DNA from: Hamadaea sp.
Lineage (GTDB): Bacteria; Actinomycetota; Actinomycetes; Mycobacteriales; Micromonosporaceae
Reading direction: 5' to 3'
NCBI RefSeq assembly: GCF_013362815.1
Contig: NZ_JABFVK010000013.1
Span: 186,001 to 250,000, forward strand
Length of the DNA: 64,000 nucleotides
In this document: positions 8,646 through 16,507 of the stretch, one piece after another
Numbering within the stretch: position 1 is the stretch's first letter
Layout of the letters: every line of letters begins with the position of its first letter
Translations under genes and position numbers: made by a program
Notes under the pieces: generated by a model
Seen by the model: the letters and a program-made list of their open reading frames with translations, nothing else
The model's database searches: none
Told to the model about the DNA's origin: nothing

Positions 8646-9947
8646 TTAGGACAGCTTCACGATGCCGGGAAGACCCTTCTCCACGTAGTAGATGTCGCTG
8701 AAGTACACCCGGCAGTTGCCGTCGGTGGCGTTTCCTCCGGCGTGGACCCCTCGCGCGATGACCGACGACGAGCCCGTCTTGATCGTGTACACCGGAGCGC
8801 CGGAGTCCCCACCGCGCGTACATTTGCCGGTGCTGTTGCCGCGCATGGCGTTGCGCATGGTGGTGCCGTCGGACCAGCGCACGACGAGGCCGTAGCTGGT
8901 GACGGTGAACCCGCAGACCTCGCCTTGGGTCTTACCGCTGACGCAGAACTTGGTGCCCATGCTGGTCGGGACCGTGCTGCGGCCGACGACCGCGCGTGTC
9001 GTGCTCGAGGTCGGCCCGCCACTGAACACGCGTGGCGATGAGCTGTAGGAGGAGTAGAGCTTCACGAGCGACGCGTCGCCGACGTAGTAGCTCTGGCCGT
9101 GCACGCGGACCGATCCGGTGGAGTTGTTCCAGGTGTCCTCGACGACTGTGCCCACGTGGTAGCTCCATGTCCAGCCCTCGCCGTTCAGGGAGGTGCAGTG
9201 TCCGGCGGTGAGGATGTAGGAGACCCCTTCGTGCGTCCAGGAGAAGCCGGTGCTGCAGACCTCGGCTCCCGAGAAGTAGCCGCCGCCCTTGAATGGGCTG
9301 CTGTCGTACTGGCGGCTCTCCCGTTCCGGTGCGACGAGCCCGGGAACCAGCTGGATCGCGATCGCGCTCGTTCCGTACGCAGTGGCCAGGCCCTCGCGCA
9401 GCGCTTCGTCGACCGCGGCCGCCGTCACCACGACGCGGTTCTTGTCCGGCTGCAGGTACGCCTCGCGCAGCAGATCCCACGACGGAATGTCGCGCCGATC
9501 GAGCACGGTGTCGAGGATGCCGTCCAAGGCGGCGTGACTGTGCGCCACCCGATACACCGACGGGTAGACGAAAACCATGGTCGGCGTACCAGCATTGGTC
9601 TCGTCGAGCGGCGAGCTGTCGATGGACATGGCCTGGCTGGCCTTGTCCATGGTGGTGGCGCTGGCGGCGTAGCTGAGGGGAACCGCCAAGTAGCCGGAGT
9701 TGGAGATGTAGGGCGTCGCGTATTCGGTCGGGTTCGCCCGTGCCCGATCCATCGCGATGTCCCACGCCCGCTGGACCTCAGGGGCGACGGTGGACTGATC
9801 GACGTAAGGATCGGTGGTGAAGACCTCGACCGCGGTCGAGGTGGCGGGCTGATCGCCGGCGGCAGCGGCCGGAGCGGACCAGGTGGGGACCGTGAACACA
9901 GCCATGGCGAGCGCCACGGCCAGACCGTACGGGAGAGATTTCCGCAT
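8646..9947 (-). CDS. secreted trypsin-like (S1 family) serine endopeptidase
   Basis: 433 residues from the ATG at 9947; a TTG ten codons upstream is possible but the signal peptide (RKSLPYGLAVALAMAVF, ending AAAA near residue 30) begins directly after this ATG. A pro-region of about 200 residues precedes the catalytic domain. The triad is visible: His250 in 'LTAGHC', Asp291 in 'DASLVKL' and Ser382 in 'GGDSGAP'. Cys pairs flank His and Ser as in streptogrisin and alpha-lytic protease relatives. It probably matures by self-cleavage outside the cell. Confidence 0.87.
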   Translation of the reverse strand: MRKSLPYGLAVALAMAVFTVPTWSAPAAAAGDQPATSTAVEVFTTDPYVDQSTVAPEVQRAWDIAMDRARANPTEYATPYISNSGYLAVPLSYAASATTMDKASQAMSIDSSPLDETNAGTPTMVFVYPSVYRVAHSHAALDGILDTVLDRRDIPSWDLLREAYLQPDKNRVVVTAAAVDEALREGLATAYGTSAIAIQLVPGLVAPERESRQYDSSPFKGGGYFSGAEVCSTGFSWTHEGVSYILTAGHCTSLNGEGWTWSYHVGTVVEDTWNNSTGSVRVHGQSYYVGDASLVKLYSSYSSSPRVFSGGPTSSTTRAVVGRSTVPTSMGTKFCVSGKTQGEVCGFTVTSYGLVVRWSDGTTMRNAMRGNSTGKCTRGGDSGAPVYTIKTGSSSVIARGVHAGGNATDGNCRVYFSDIYYVEKGLPGIVKLS

Positions 9948-10047
9948 CGGCTGAGCATGCCTGACGATTTGGCTCAAGATCTACACGGGCGGGTGCGCGC
10001 ATTTTCGGTCACCCGTCCCCGCAGCAGAAGGATCCGCCCTCCTCGGA

Positions 10048-10082
10048 AGCGGCCACCTGAGCGCACTTCTCAGGTGGCCGCT
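10048..10082. terminator. hairpin terminator after the beta-lactamase-like gene
   Basis: AGCGGCCACCTGAG (10048-10061) and CTCAGGTGGCCGCT (10069-10082) form a perfect 14-bp stem with a 7-base loop, 13 bases past the stop at 10096 on the minus strand. Confidence 0.8.
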
Positions 10083-10095
10083 GGAACTACCGGAA

Positions 10096-11163
10096 CTAGA
10101 GGTCGTACTCGGCGCGGATCACCTTGACCAACGCCGGAAATGATTCCTGGTCGCCCCCGACCATACGGTTGTGGGTGAAGGCGAAGGCGAATCGGCGTTC
10201 CGGGTCGGCGAATCCGACCGAGCCGCCGGAGCCGTTCATACCGTAGATCGTCGTTCGGGTGCCCCAGTCGGAGAACGGGTTGCCGAGGAAGAACCCGTAC
10301 GCCTTCGGGATCGGCGCGCCGAAGACTTGGTCCGGGGCAGCGGTGCGCTGCCGAGTGGCCCGTTCGACGACGCCCGGGGAGGTCAGCTCGCCCGTCATGA
10401 ACTTGGCGTACAGCGTGGCCAGGCCGTGGGCGGTCACCGTGCCGGAGGCCGGCAGGCATGCGCTGCGTACGAGCTCGCGGTTGGTCAGCTCGGCCACCGG
10501 TAGCACCAAACGGGGCGCGACGCGATGGAAGTTCGGGGGCAGGCCAGGCAACATCGCAGCCCAGTTGCCCTCGTAGAGGGTGGCGGCCGGGACATCTGCG
10601 GGAAGGCCGAAATAGAGTTCGCCGGACACGCCCGCCGACGCGGCGACGTCGCGTAGAACGTCCTCGATGGAACATCCGGCGGCCCGTTGCACGATTTCGG
10701 CGGTCAGATGCCCGTAGGTCCAGCCGTGGTATCCAGTGGCGGTGCCAGGCTCCCATTCCGGCGTCTGTCCGGCCAGCCAGGCGGCGACCGAGCGTACGTC
10801 GACGAGCTGTTCGGCTGTGATGTCTGCGGGCAGGTACGGCACACCGGCCTGGTGGCTGAGCACATGTCCGAGCGTGGTAGAGCCCTTGCCGTTGGCGGCG
10901 TACTCCGGCCAGAACTTGGCCACCGGGTCGTCGTAGTCCAGGACTCCGCGATCGACGAGGGTGGCCACGACAATCGCCGCTGCGCCCTTACCGGCCGAAT
11001 GCGACGGAAACAGTGTGCGGGTGTCGACCGGTGTTCGGGTGTCGAGATCTGTGACACCCGCGGCTGCGTTGACGACGAGCTGTCCGTCCACATAGGCGGC
11101 GACCTGTACGCCGATCTCCTGGCCGGAAGCGACGAGCTCGTCGAGGTGGTTCTGGATCGACAT
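10096..11163 (-). CDS. beta-lactamase family serine hydrolase (class C/EstB-like)
   Basis: 355 residues, no signal peptide, so probably cytoplasmic. 'SHSAGKG' near residue 55 carries the S-x-x-K catalytic pair, a Tyr motif is seen as 'GYHGWTYGH' near 150, and 'GSGGSVGFADP' near the C-terminus fits the third conserved box of this fold. Such proteins (Pfam Beta-lactamase, PF00144) are usually esterases or peptidases rather than antibiotic resistance enzymes. GGGAGG precedes the ATG. A strong palindrome covers the promoter, so expression is probably repressor-controlled. Confidence 0.85.
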   Translation of the reverse strand: MSIQNHLDELVASGQEIGVQVAAYVDGQLVVNAAAGVTDLDTRTPVDTRTLFPSHSAGKGAAAIVVATLVDRGVLDYDDPVAKFWPEYAANGKGSTTLGHVLSHQAGVPYLPADITAEQLVDVRSVAAWLAGQTPEWEPGTATGYHGWTYGHLTAEIVQRAAGCSIEDVLRDVAASAGVSGELYFGLPADVPAATLYEGNWAAMLPGLPPNFHRVAPRLVLPVAELTNRELVRSACLPASGTVTAHGLATLYAKFMTGELTSPGVVERATRQRTAAPDQVFGAPIPKAYGFFLGNPFSDWGTRTTIYGMNGSGGSVGFADPERRFAFAFTHNRMVGGDQESFPALVKVIRAEYDL

Positions 11164-11179
11164 GATGGTTCCTCCCCTG

Positions 11180-11217
11180 ATCTTGTACTAAGACGAATAT
11201 TAGACTGAGTACAAGAT
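11180..11217. promoter_or_regulatory. operator palindrome over the promoter of the beta-lactamase-like gene
   Basis: ATCTTGTACT (11180-11189) and AGTACAAGAT (11208-11217) are perfect inverted copies separated by 18 AT-rich bases. On the minus strand TTGTAC and TAGTAC within the arms sit 18 bases apart, like -35 and -10 boxes, so a protein on the arms would block the promoter. The spacing suits a TetR- or MarR-type dimer pair; no such gene lies next to it. Confidence 0.55.
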
Positions 11218-11301
11218 ATTCGCAAGGTTGGCCGCGGGGTTCGTCGCGCTGGAAGGGCTCAGCAACTGGACAGTCGCACCGCCGGCTCGATCTCCGCGCT
11301 T

Positions 11302-11862
11302 GTGAGCGTGGAACGACAGAGCCAGGCAGGTCTGCGGTACGGAGAACTTGAGCTCTCGGTGTCCATTGCGGAGACGGCTCTCGATGTCTATGAGTCGGAC
11401 GTCGCGCACCGCGCTACGCCGGTGCCGACCGGCAGCCGGGTGGCCGTCGGGCTGTCCATCGTCGTGCCCTGGGACGAGTATTCCTTCCCGCCACGTCCCG
11501 TCGCCTCTTCACCGGACCCGACAAGGGAGGCGTTCTGCGGCAAGCCGTGGATCGCCTCGGCCCCGGATCCCACACAGCCACGGTCTGGCGTCTTCACGTG
11601 GAACAAGCCGATCGAGGTCACGGTGCGTACCGGCGCGCCGATCGAACTTGACGTGTTCGTCGGCGACAGACTCCTCACGACCTGCCGGAGCTGGACCTAT
11701 GCCGAGTTCGCATGCGCCTTCGACATCGGGCCGAACAATTGGGCAGCCTCGGCCGGATTGACCCCCGGCGTCGGCGTCCAAGTGACCGTCACCGTGGTTC
11801 CCCGGCACGCCACCGATCCGTGGGCGATGTACTTGATGGGAAGCGCGCCACCGTCTCGCTGA
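11302..11862 (+). CDS. hypothetical protein
   Basis: 186 residues from a GTG. No signal peptide or membrane span is evident. It is rich in Val, Thr and Pro with beta-strand-like alternation ('IELDVFVGDRLLTTC', 'GVQVTVTVV'), suggesting a beta-sandwich. Third-position GC is high along the frame, which supports coding. Upstream is the divergent operator region of the hydrolase gene; downstream lies the DUF389 gene. Family not recognised. Confidence 0.55.
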   Translation: MSVERQSQAGLRYGELELSVSIAETALDVYESDVAHRATPVPTGSRVAVGLSIVVPWDEYSFPPRPVASSPDPTREAFCGKPWIASAPDPTQPRSGVFTWNKPIEVTVRTGAPIELDVFVGDRLLTTCRSWTYAEFACAFDIGPNNWAASAGLTPGVGVQVTVTVVPRHATDPWAMYLMGSAPPSR

Positions 11863-12024
11863 TCCGGCGGTGCATTCCTGCCCGGGGTGTGCGCGAGCCG
11901 CCGGACGAGGCAAATCAGCTGATCGCGGCATATCGGGCTCGTCCTCGTCGCATAATCGGGTTCCGTGGCAGCGGCGGTCGCGCCGCATGAAGGGCGCGGC
12001 GGCGCGTCCGGAGGGAGTCCGATC

Positions 12025-13038
12025 GTGGCAGCCGTCGACGCCGCGGCCGTCGAGCGCATGACGACCAACCTCTACATTCGGCGGCCCTGGAACAGCCCGA
12101 GCTCGACCCGGTTCTGGGTGTTGCTGATCTTGGCGTCGATCATCGCCACCGCCGGAGTGGTCGCCGACTCGACCGCCACCGTGATCGGCGCGATGATCGT
12201 CGCGCCGCTGATGACGCCGATTCTCGGCACGGCGCTCGCGCTGGTGCTGGCGGACCGATGCCGTCTCGTACGCAACGTGCTGCTGGTGCTGGCGGGTGCT
12301 GCCGCCGTGGTGGTCATCGGGTACCTCATCGGATTCCTCGCTGCCCCGCCCGACGCGTTCGCGACCAACAGCCAGGTGTCGTCCCGGATCAGCCCGAAGC
12401 TCATCGACCTGCTCGCCGCCCTGGCCACCGGCACGGTCGGCGCGTTCGCACTGGTGCGCACGGACATCTCCGACGCGCTGCCGGGCGTGGCGATCGCCAT
12501 CTCGCTGGTGCCGCCGTTGGCTGTCACCGGTCTGCTGATCAACGTCGGCCGGTATCACGACGCGTCCGAATCGGCGCTGCTGTTCGGCACCAACGTTGCG
12601 GCGATCATCGCCACCGGCACCGTCGTGTTCCTGCTCTATCGCGTACGCGGAGCGGCCGAAGCCGCGGGACGCCCGGTCGGACGGCTCCGGGGGCCGACCC
12701 TCGCCGTCGTCTGCCTGCTGATTCTCCTCGTCGCCGTCCCGTTGACGGCGGGCAGTCTGGCCGTGGCGCGCGACGAACGACTCGAAGCCGAGGTCAAGCC
12801 GCTCGCGGCGAGCTGGGCCCAGGCGGCCGACTGGCAGATCGCGTCGGTCGACGCCCGCAACGGCGTCGTCACCGTGACCGCGCTCGGCCTGCCGCCCGAA
12901 CTGGACGCCGCGACACTGCGTCAGGCCATGGACGACGCCGGACTGGCCGGCACCGATCTGCGTATCCGTCTCGTCGGCGGCAACACTCGATTGTGCTCGG
13001 CCCGGCAGACAACGTGCGTGATCGTCGCCGGTTCGTAG
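12025..13038 (+). CDS. DUF389 family integral membrane protein
   Basis: 337 residues from GTG 12025, which has GGAGGGA eight bases upstream; an in-frame GTG at 11965 has no such site. Six or so membrane spans fill residues 30-235, with the family signature 'SIIATAGVVADSTATVIGAM' beginning near residue 38 and 'IVAPLMTPILG' right after it. About 90 residues of soluble C-terminus follow. DUF389 (TIGR00341-like) proteins are widespread in actinobacteria and cyanobacteria; their substrate or role is not known to me. Confidence 0.88.
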   Translation: MAAVDAAAVERMTTNLYIRRPWNSPSSTRFWVLLILASIIATAGVVADSTATVIGAMIVAPLMTPILGTALALVLADRCRLVRNVLLVLAGAAAVVVIGYLIGFLAAPPDAFATNSQVSSRISPKLIDLLAALATGTVGAFALVRTDISDALPGVAIAISLVPPLAVTGLLINVGRYHDASESALLFGTNVAAIIATGTVVFLLYRVRGAAEAAGRPVGRLRGPTLAVVCLLILLVAVPLTAGSLAVARDERLEAEVKPLAASWAQAADWQIASVDARNGVVTVTALGLPPELDAATLRQAMDDAGLAGTDLRIRLVGGNTRLCSARQTTCVIVAGS

Positions 13039-13313
13039 TCCGAGGATCGGATCCGTCTGATCTCCACATCGAAGTCCAGGAACGGGCTATCGCCTGCTGC
13101 TCGCAATGAGGCGGTCCTCGGGCGGGCGTATGCCCCTTGGGCTCAGTCGACGCTCCGCGTATTGAGGCGCGTTCTTGATCCGCCTGGTATGGAGAATTTG
13201 CAGTTCTCCCACCTGGTCCAAGCGAGGTACGTGATTCTGAACTGAGCATCGCCGTGTCCGAGTGCAGACGGTGGCTCGGCGGTGGACATTGTCGCGGGGG
13301 CGGGTGGTGTTCG

Positions 13314-13958
13314 GTGGCGGACGAGGCGGGTCCGGCGTGGCAGGCGGACTGGGTGCCGGTGGAGCGGCGGTGGCTCGGCCTTGATCGGCGTACGCTGCTG
13401 CCCGCTGGGCTGGTGGTCTTGCTGGTGCTGATCGCTGGTTGGATCGTGCCGGCGATCAACAAGTCGGTGCAGGTCGACGACCCGATCCAGGCGGGCGAGA
13501 TCGTGCAGGTCGGGCCGGGGGTGCAGTTCACGCCGGTGGCGGGGGCCAACCTTGCCGCGGGGCTGCGCCAGAGCCCGGACACTCCCGCTGGGGAGTATCC
13601 GAAGACGGCGGCGGTGACCTATCAGGGTCTGGTGTTCGAGGTCGTCACCGACACCTACCACGGCACGCCCACCCAACTCCTGGAACAGATCAAGACCAAC
13701 GCCAAGGGCTTGCGGGGTGCGGCGGCCGGTTTCCAGGTCACCAGCGATCCGATCATCATCGCCAACTCGGCGGGCCAGCATGGGGTCGCCGCGCACTATG
13801 ACGGCCTGGGCCAGACCGGTCTCGTCGCCGCGTTCGTGTTCGGCGACACCGGTGTGGAGATTCAGCTCTACGGCCCGCCGAACTTGCCGGACACGCTCAG
13901 CCAGCCGGTCGCGGCGATGCTGCAGTCTGTACGCCCCGTCGACAGGAGCGGATCATGA
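13314..13958 (+). CDS. membrane-anchored protein of unknown function, coupled to a PrsW gene
   Basis: 214 residues from GTG 13314 (reads V-A-D-E-A-G); an upstream GTG at 13254 adds a Cys/Gly-rich stretch that looks non-coding. One membrane helix (LLPAGLVVLLVLIAGWIV) near residue 30 is followed by an external domain of about 160 residues without cysteines. The stop overlaps the ATG of the next gene (ATGA at 13955), so the two are co-translated. It may be a partner or substrate of the neighbouring intramembrane protease; this is inference from context. Confidence 0.75.
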   Translation: MADEAGPAWQADWVPVERRWLGLDRRTLLPAGLVVLLVLIAGWIVPAINKSVQVDDPIQAGEIVQVGPGVQFTPVAGANLAAGLRQSPDTPAGEYPKTAAVTYQGLVFEVVTDTYHGTPTQLLEQIKTNAKGLRGAAAGFQVTSDPIIIANSAGQHGVAAHYDGLGQTGLVAAFVFGDTGVEIQLYGPPNLPDTLSQPVAAMLQSVRPVDRSGS

Positions 13959-15160
13959 CGGCCGTTTCGCAACCCACGGCGGCGGTCGCCGCCCGCAAGG
14001 CGGCGATCGATCAGACCGGTTGGGGCCGGCCCGTGTCGCTGTGGCAACCGCGCAACGCCTGCACGTGGGTCTACCTCATCGGTGTCAGCTACGGCGTATG
14101 GACGCTGATCGGCCTGCTCAATCAGCGCATCCGGCTCTATGCACCGGCTCTGACCGTCAGCGCTGTGGTATTCGCCTGCTACGCGGTGCTGTTCTGGTGG
14201 TTCACCGCCCGCATCGACCGCTACTCCCGTCAGCCCCTCGTACTCGTCGTGGCCGCCTTCGTATGGGGCGGGTTCGCCGCGACGTGGGGGATCGCGCTGT
14301 CGGGCAACGGTGCGCTGCTCGACCTCTACGGCAAACTGTTCGGCCCGACGTTTCAGCAGAACTGGGGCGCGGGGCTGGCTGCGCCGATCTTCGAGGAGTT
14401 CGGCAAAGCCGCCGGAATCCTGCTGCTGATGTTCATCGCCCCCCGTGTGGTCCGCACCGCCTACGACGGGTTCATCCTCGGCGCATTCTGTGGCCTCGGG
14501 TTCGAAATCATCGAAGACATCTACTACGGTCTGAATGCCGGAGCGGAGGAGTTCGGCTCCCAACAGGTGTCCACCGCCCTGCATGTCGTCGTGCTGCGGC
14601 TGCTGACCGGCTTCACCTCCCACATCCTGTACTCGGCCATCGCCGGAGCCGGAGTCGTGTACCTCGTCGGCACCGTCGCCCAACGCCGCCGCATCGGCCT
14701 GGGCATCGGGCTCGTCGCGACCGCGATGATTCTGCACGGTGTGTGGGACGCCAACTCCGGACTCAGTGGTGGCAACGGCGGTCTGATGATCGCGCTGCTG
14801 ATCATCGAGATCATCGTGGCGTTCGTGATCGTGATCGCCGTGTTCCACCTGACCGTCAAACCCGAACGCGAAGCCATGCGCGCCGTCATGAGACCCGAAG
14901 CCGACAGCGGCGTGATCACCGCCGAGGAACTCGACGCTCTGTCCGGCGGCTGGAAACAACGCCGTGCTTATCGCAAGGCCGCAATGGGCCGCGCGAACCG
15001 TCGTGCCCGGCGTCACCGGCTCGAAGCCGCCCACGACCTCGCCGACCAACTCGGCGCCGCCGCGGGTACCGACAGCGAACAGGTTCTGTTCGCCCGAGCC
15101 GAGCTCCAACGACTCCCATTCGGCGTACCGTCTGGAACGACACCTACGGGCCACTCGTAG
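13955..15160 (+). CDS. PrsW-family intramembrane metalloprotease homologue
   Basis: 401 residues with about eight membrane spans. The PrsW motifs are present: 'FEEFGK' (EExxK) near residue 147, a further Glu in 'GFEIIEDIYYG' near 182, and His in 'TSHILYSAIAG' near 226. PrsW in Bacillus cuts the anti-sigma factor RsiW; here the substrate is unknown. The last 100 residues are cytoplasmic and charged, ending with 'ARRHRLEAAHDLADQ'. The gene is coupled to the upstream membrane-anchored protein and followed 17 bases later by a CAAX-type protease gene. Confidence 0.85.
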   Translation: MTAVSQPTAAVAARKAAIDQTGWGRPVSLWQPRNACTWVYLIGVSYGVWTLIGLLNQRIRLYAPALTVSAVVFACYAVLFWWFTARIDRYSRQPLVLVVAAFVWGGFAATWGIALSGNGALLDLYGKLFGPTFQQNWGAGLAAPIFEEFGKAAGILLLMFIAPRVVRTAYDGFILGAFCGLGFEIIEDIYYGLNAGAEEFGSQQVSTALHVVVLRLLTGFTSHILYSAIAGAGVVYLVGTVAQRRRIGLGIGLVATAMILHGVWDANSGLSGGNGGLMIALLIIEIIVAFVIVIAVFHLTVKPEREAMRAVMRPEADSGVITAEELDALSGGWKQRRAYRKAAMGRANRRARRHRLEAAHDLADQLGAAAGTDSEQVLFARAELQRLPFGVPSGTTPTGHS

Positions 15161-15177
15161 TAGTAGGCGGGGTCGGC

Positions 15178-16146
15178 GTGAAGCCAGTGTGGTTGCGCAT
15201 GCCCGGGCTGATTCCTTTCCCAGGGATGGATCAGGGTAGTCCCTGGTTGCCTGGCACTCGTCGATCGTGGTTGCGTTGGCGGATGCTCAAGAGCTTTGGT
15301 AAGGCGTCGGGGTTCCTCGTCGCGGCCGTGGCCTCGATGGTGATCGCGGCCGTCGTCGTCGGGATGTTCGCCCCGGCGTGGGCATCGCGCGACGGGCAGC
15401 CGTGGCCGGTGATGGCGGTGGGTGCCTCGCTGATCCTTGGCGTGACCGCACTGTGCCTTCGCCTCGAGCGGCGCGGCTGGGCGACCGTGGGACTGCGACC
15501 GGGGTGGGCGTGGCTGCGTCAGTTCGCGTTGGGGCTGTTCATTGGTGCCGGGCTTGTCGGCGGGCTCGCGTGGCTGCTCATGCTCGGCGGCGGCCTTTAT
15601 TGGCAGCCGAATCGGCCGTTCACGACAGGACTGATGCTGTCCGGCACGACGTATTTCGGGTTCGCGGTGCTGGTCGAGGAGCTTGTCTTTCGCGGTTACG
15701 CGTTGCGGCGTCTCGCTGAAGGCATCGGCGAGGTCAAGGCGATCGTGGTCATGGCGGCCCTATTCGGTGGTTACCATGTCCTGAGCATCGGTTCGAGCAT
15801 GTCGGTGAAAAGCGGCGGCAGCGAATTGGTGTGGACGGCGGTGGGTCCGCTGGCCGGCGCGATTGTCTTCGGCGTGGCCGCGTTGCGTACCGGCGGCATC
15901 GCGCTCCCGCTCGGACTCCATCTGAGCTGGAACTGGACGCAGTGGCATTTCTTCACCTTCCCAGGCGACGACAATCCGATCGGGCTGTGGAACCCGATCG
16001 TCACCGCGCGCTATGCGGACCACCCGGCGGTGTTTCGCGTCGGCTATCTCTCGGCGATGACCGTGGCGCTGCTGGTGGTCCTGGCCCTCACTCGTAAGAA
16101 GCAGGGCTTTCGGGCGCCGACGCTAGGGGTAGCCGGTCTGGGTTGA
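15178..16146 (+). CDS. CPBP (CAAX-type) family intramembrane metalloprotease
   Basis: 322 residues if the GTG at 15178 is used; ATG at 15199, 15226 or 15283 are alternatives, the last placing the start just before the first membrane span. Motifs of the family are clear: 'VEELVFRGYALRR' (EExxxR) near residue 170, 'FGGYH' near 200 in place of the usual FAxxH, and 'GLHLSWNW' (HxxxN) near 247. These are the zinc ligands of Abi/CAAX proteases. It stands between two PrsW homologues. Confidence 0.84.
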   Translation: MKPVWLRMPGLIPFPGMDQGSPWLPGTRRSWLRWRMLKSFGKASGFLVAAVASMVIAAVVVGMFAPAWASRDGQPWPVMAVGASLILGVTALCLRLERRGWATVGLRPGWAWLRQFALGLFIGAGLVGGLAWLLMLGGGLYWQPNRPFTTGLMLSGTTYFGFAVLVEELVFRGYALRRLAEGIGEVKAIVVMAALFGGYHVLSIGSSMSVKSGGSELVWTAVGPLAGAIVFGVAALRTGGIALPLGLHLSWNWTQWHFFTFPGDDNPIGLWNPIVTARYADHPAVFRVGYLSAMTVALLVVLALTRKKQGFRAPTLGVAGLG

Positions 16147-16507
16147 GCGATGGTCTGACGCGTGTGCTCAACACGGTCTGTCGCAGTCTTGTGACGATGG
16201 TGAGATTCATTGACCATTCTCGACGCTGACGTGCGCCCTGGCCGGCGTATGCCCTGGGACTGTGCGCACCAGCGCTGACAGGTCGATGACGCCGGTCGGT
16301 CGACCTCGAAACAGGTGTTCGGCGCGGCAGACCCACCTCCCGGCAATGCCGCGGCCCGCCGCGCGGTCAACGCGTTCGTACCGGCCGCGCAGCGGTCGGA
16401 AGGGAGGCGGAACCTCAACCACAACCGACAGCCCGGCTCACTTGCGGGGAGGCCATACGCTGCATTCGAAAATAGCCATCTGACGATCTTTGACGAGGAC
16501 TTCGCCC
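16147..16507. other. 361-base stretch without a recognised gene
   Basis: No frame shows sustained coding bias and I see no RNA gene, hairpin terminator or long repeat. It should carry the promoter of the following PrsW-like gene, whose ribosome binding site is GAGGA at 16495-16499. Confidence 0.5.

Noticed and set aside
13143-13260. Possible tRNA or tRNA remnant near the 13.1-13.3 kb gap (GGAGAA...TTCTCC stem)
   Set aside because: Only one short stem is seen; no acceptor, D or T arms and no GGTTCRAATCC-like T loop.
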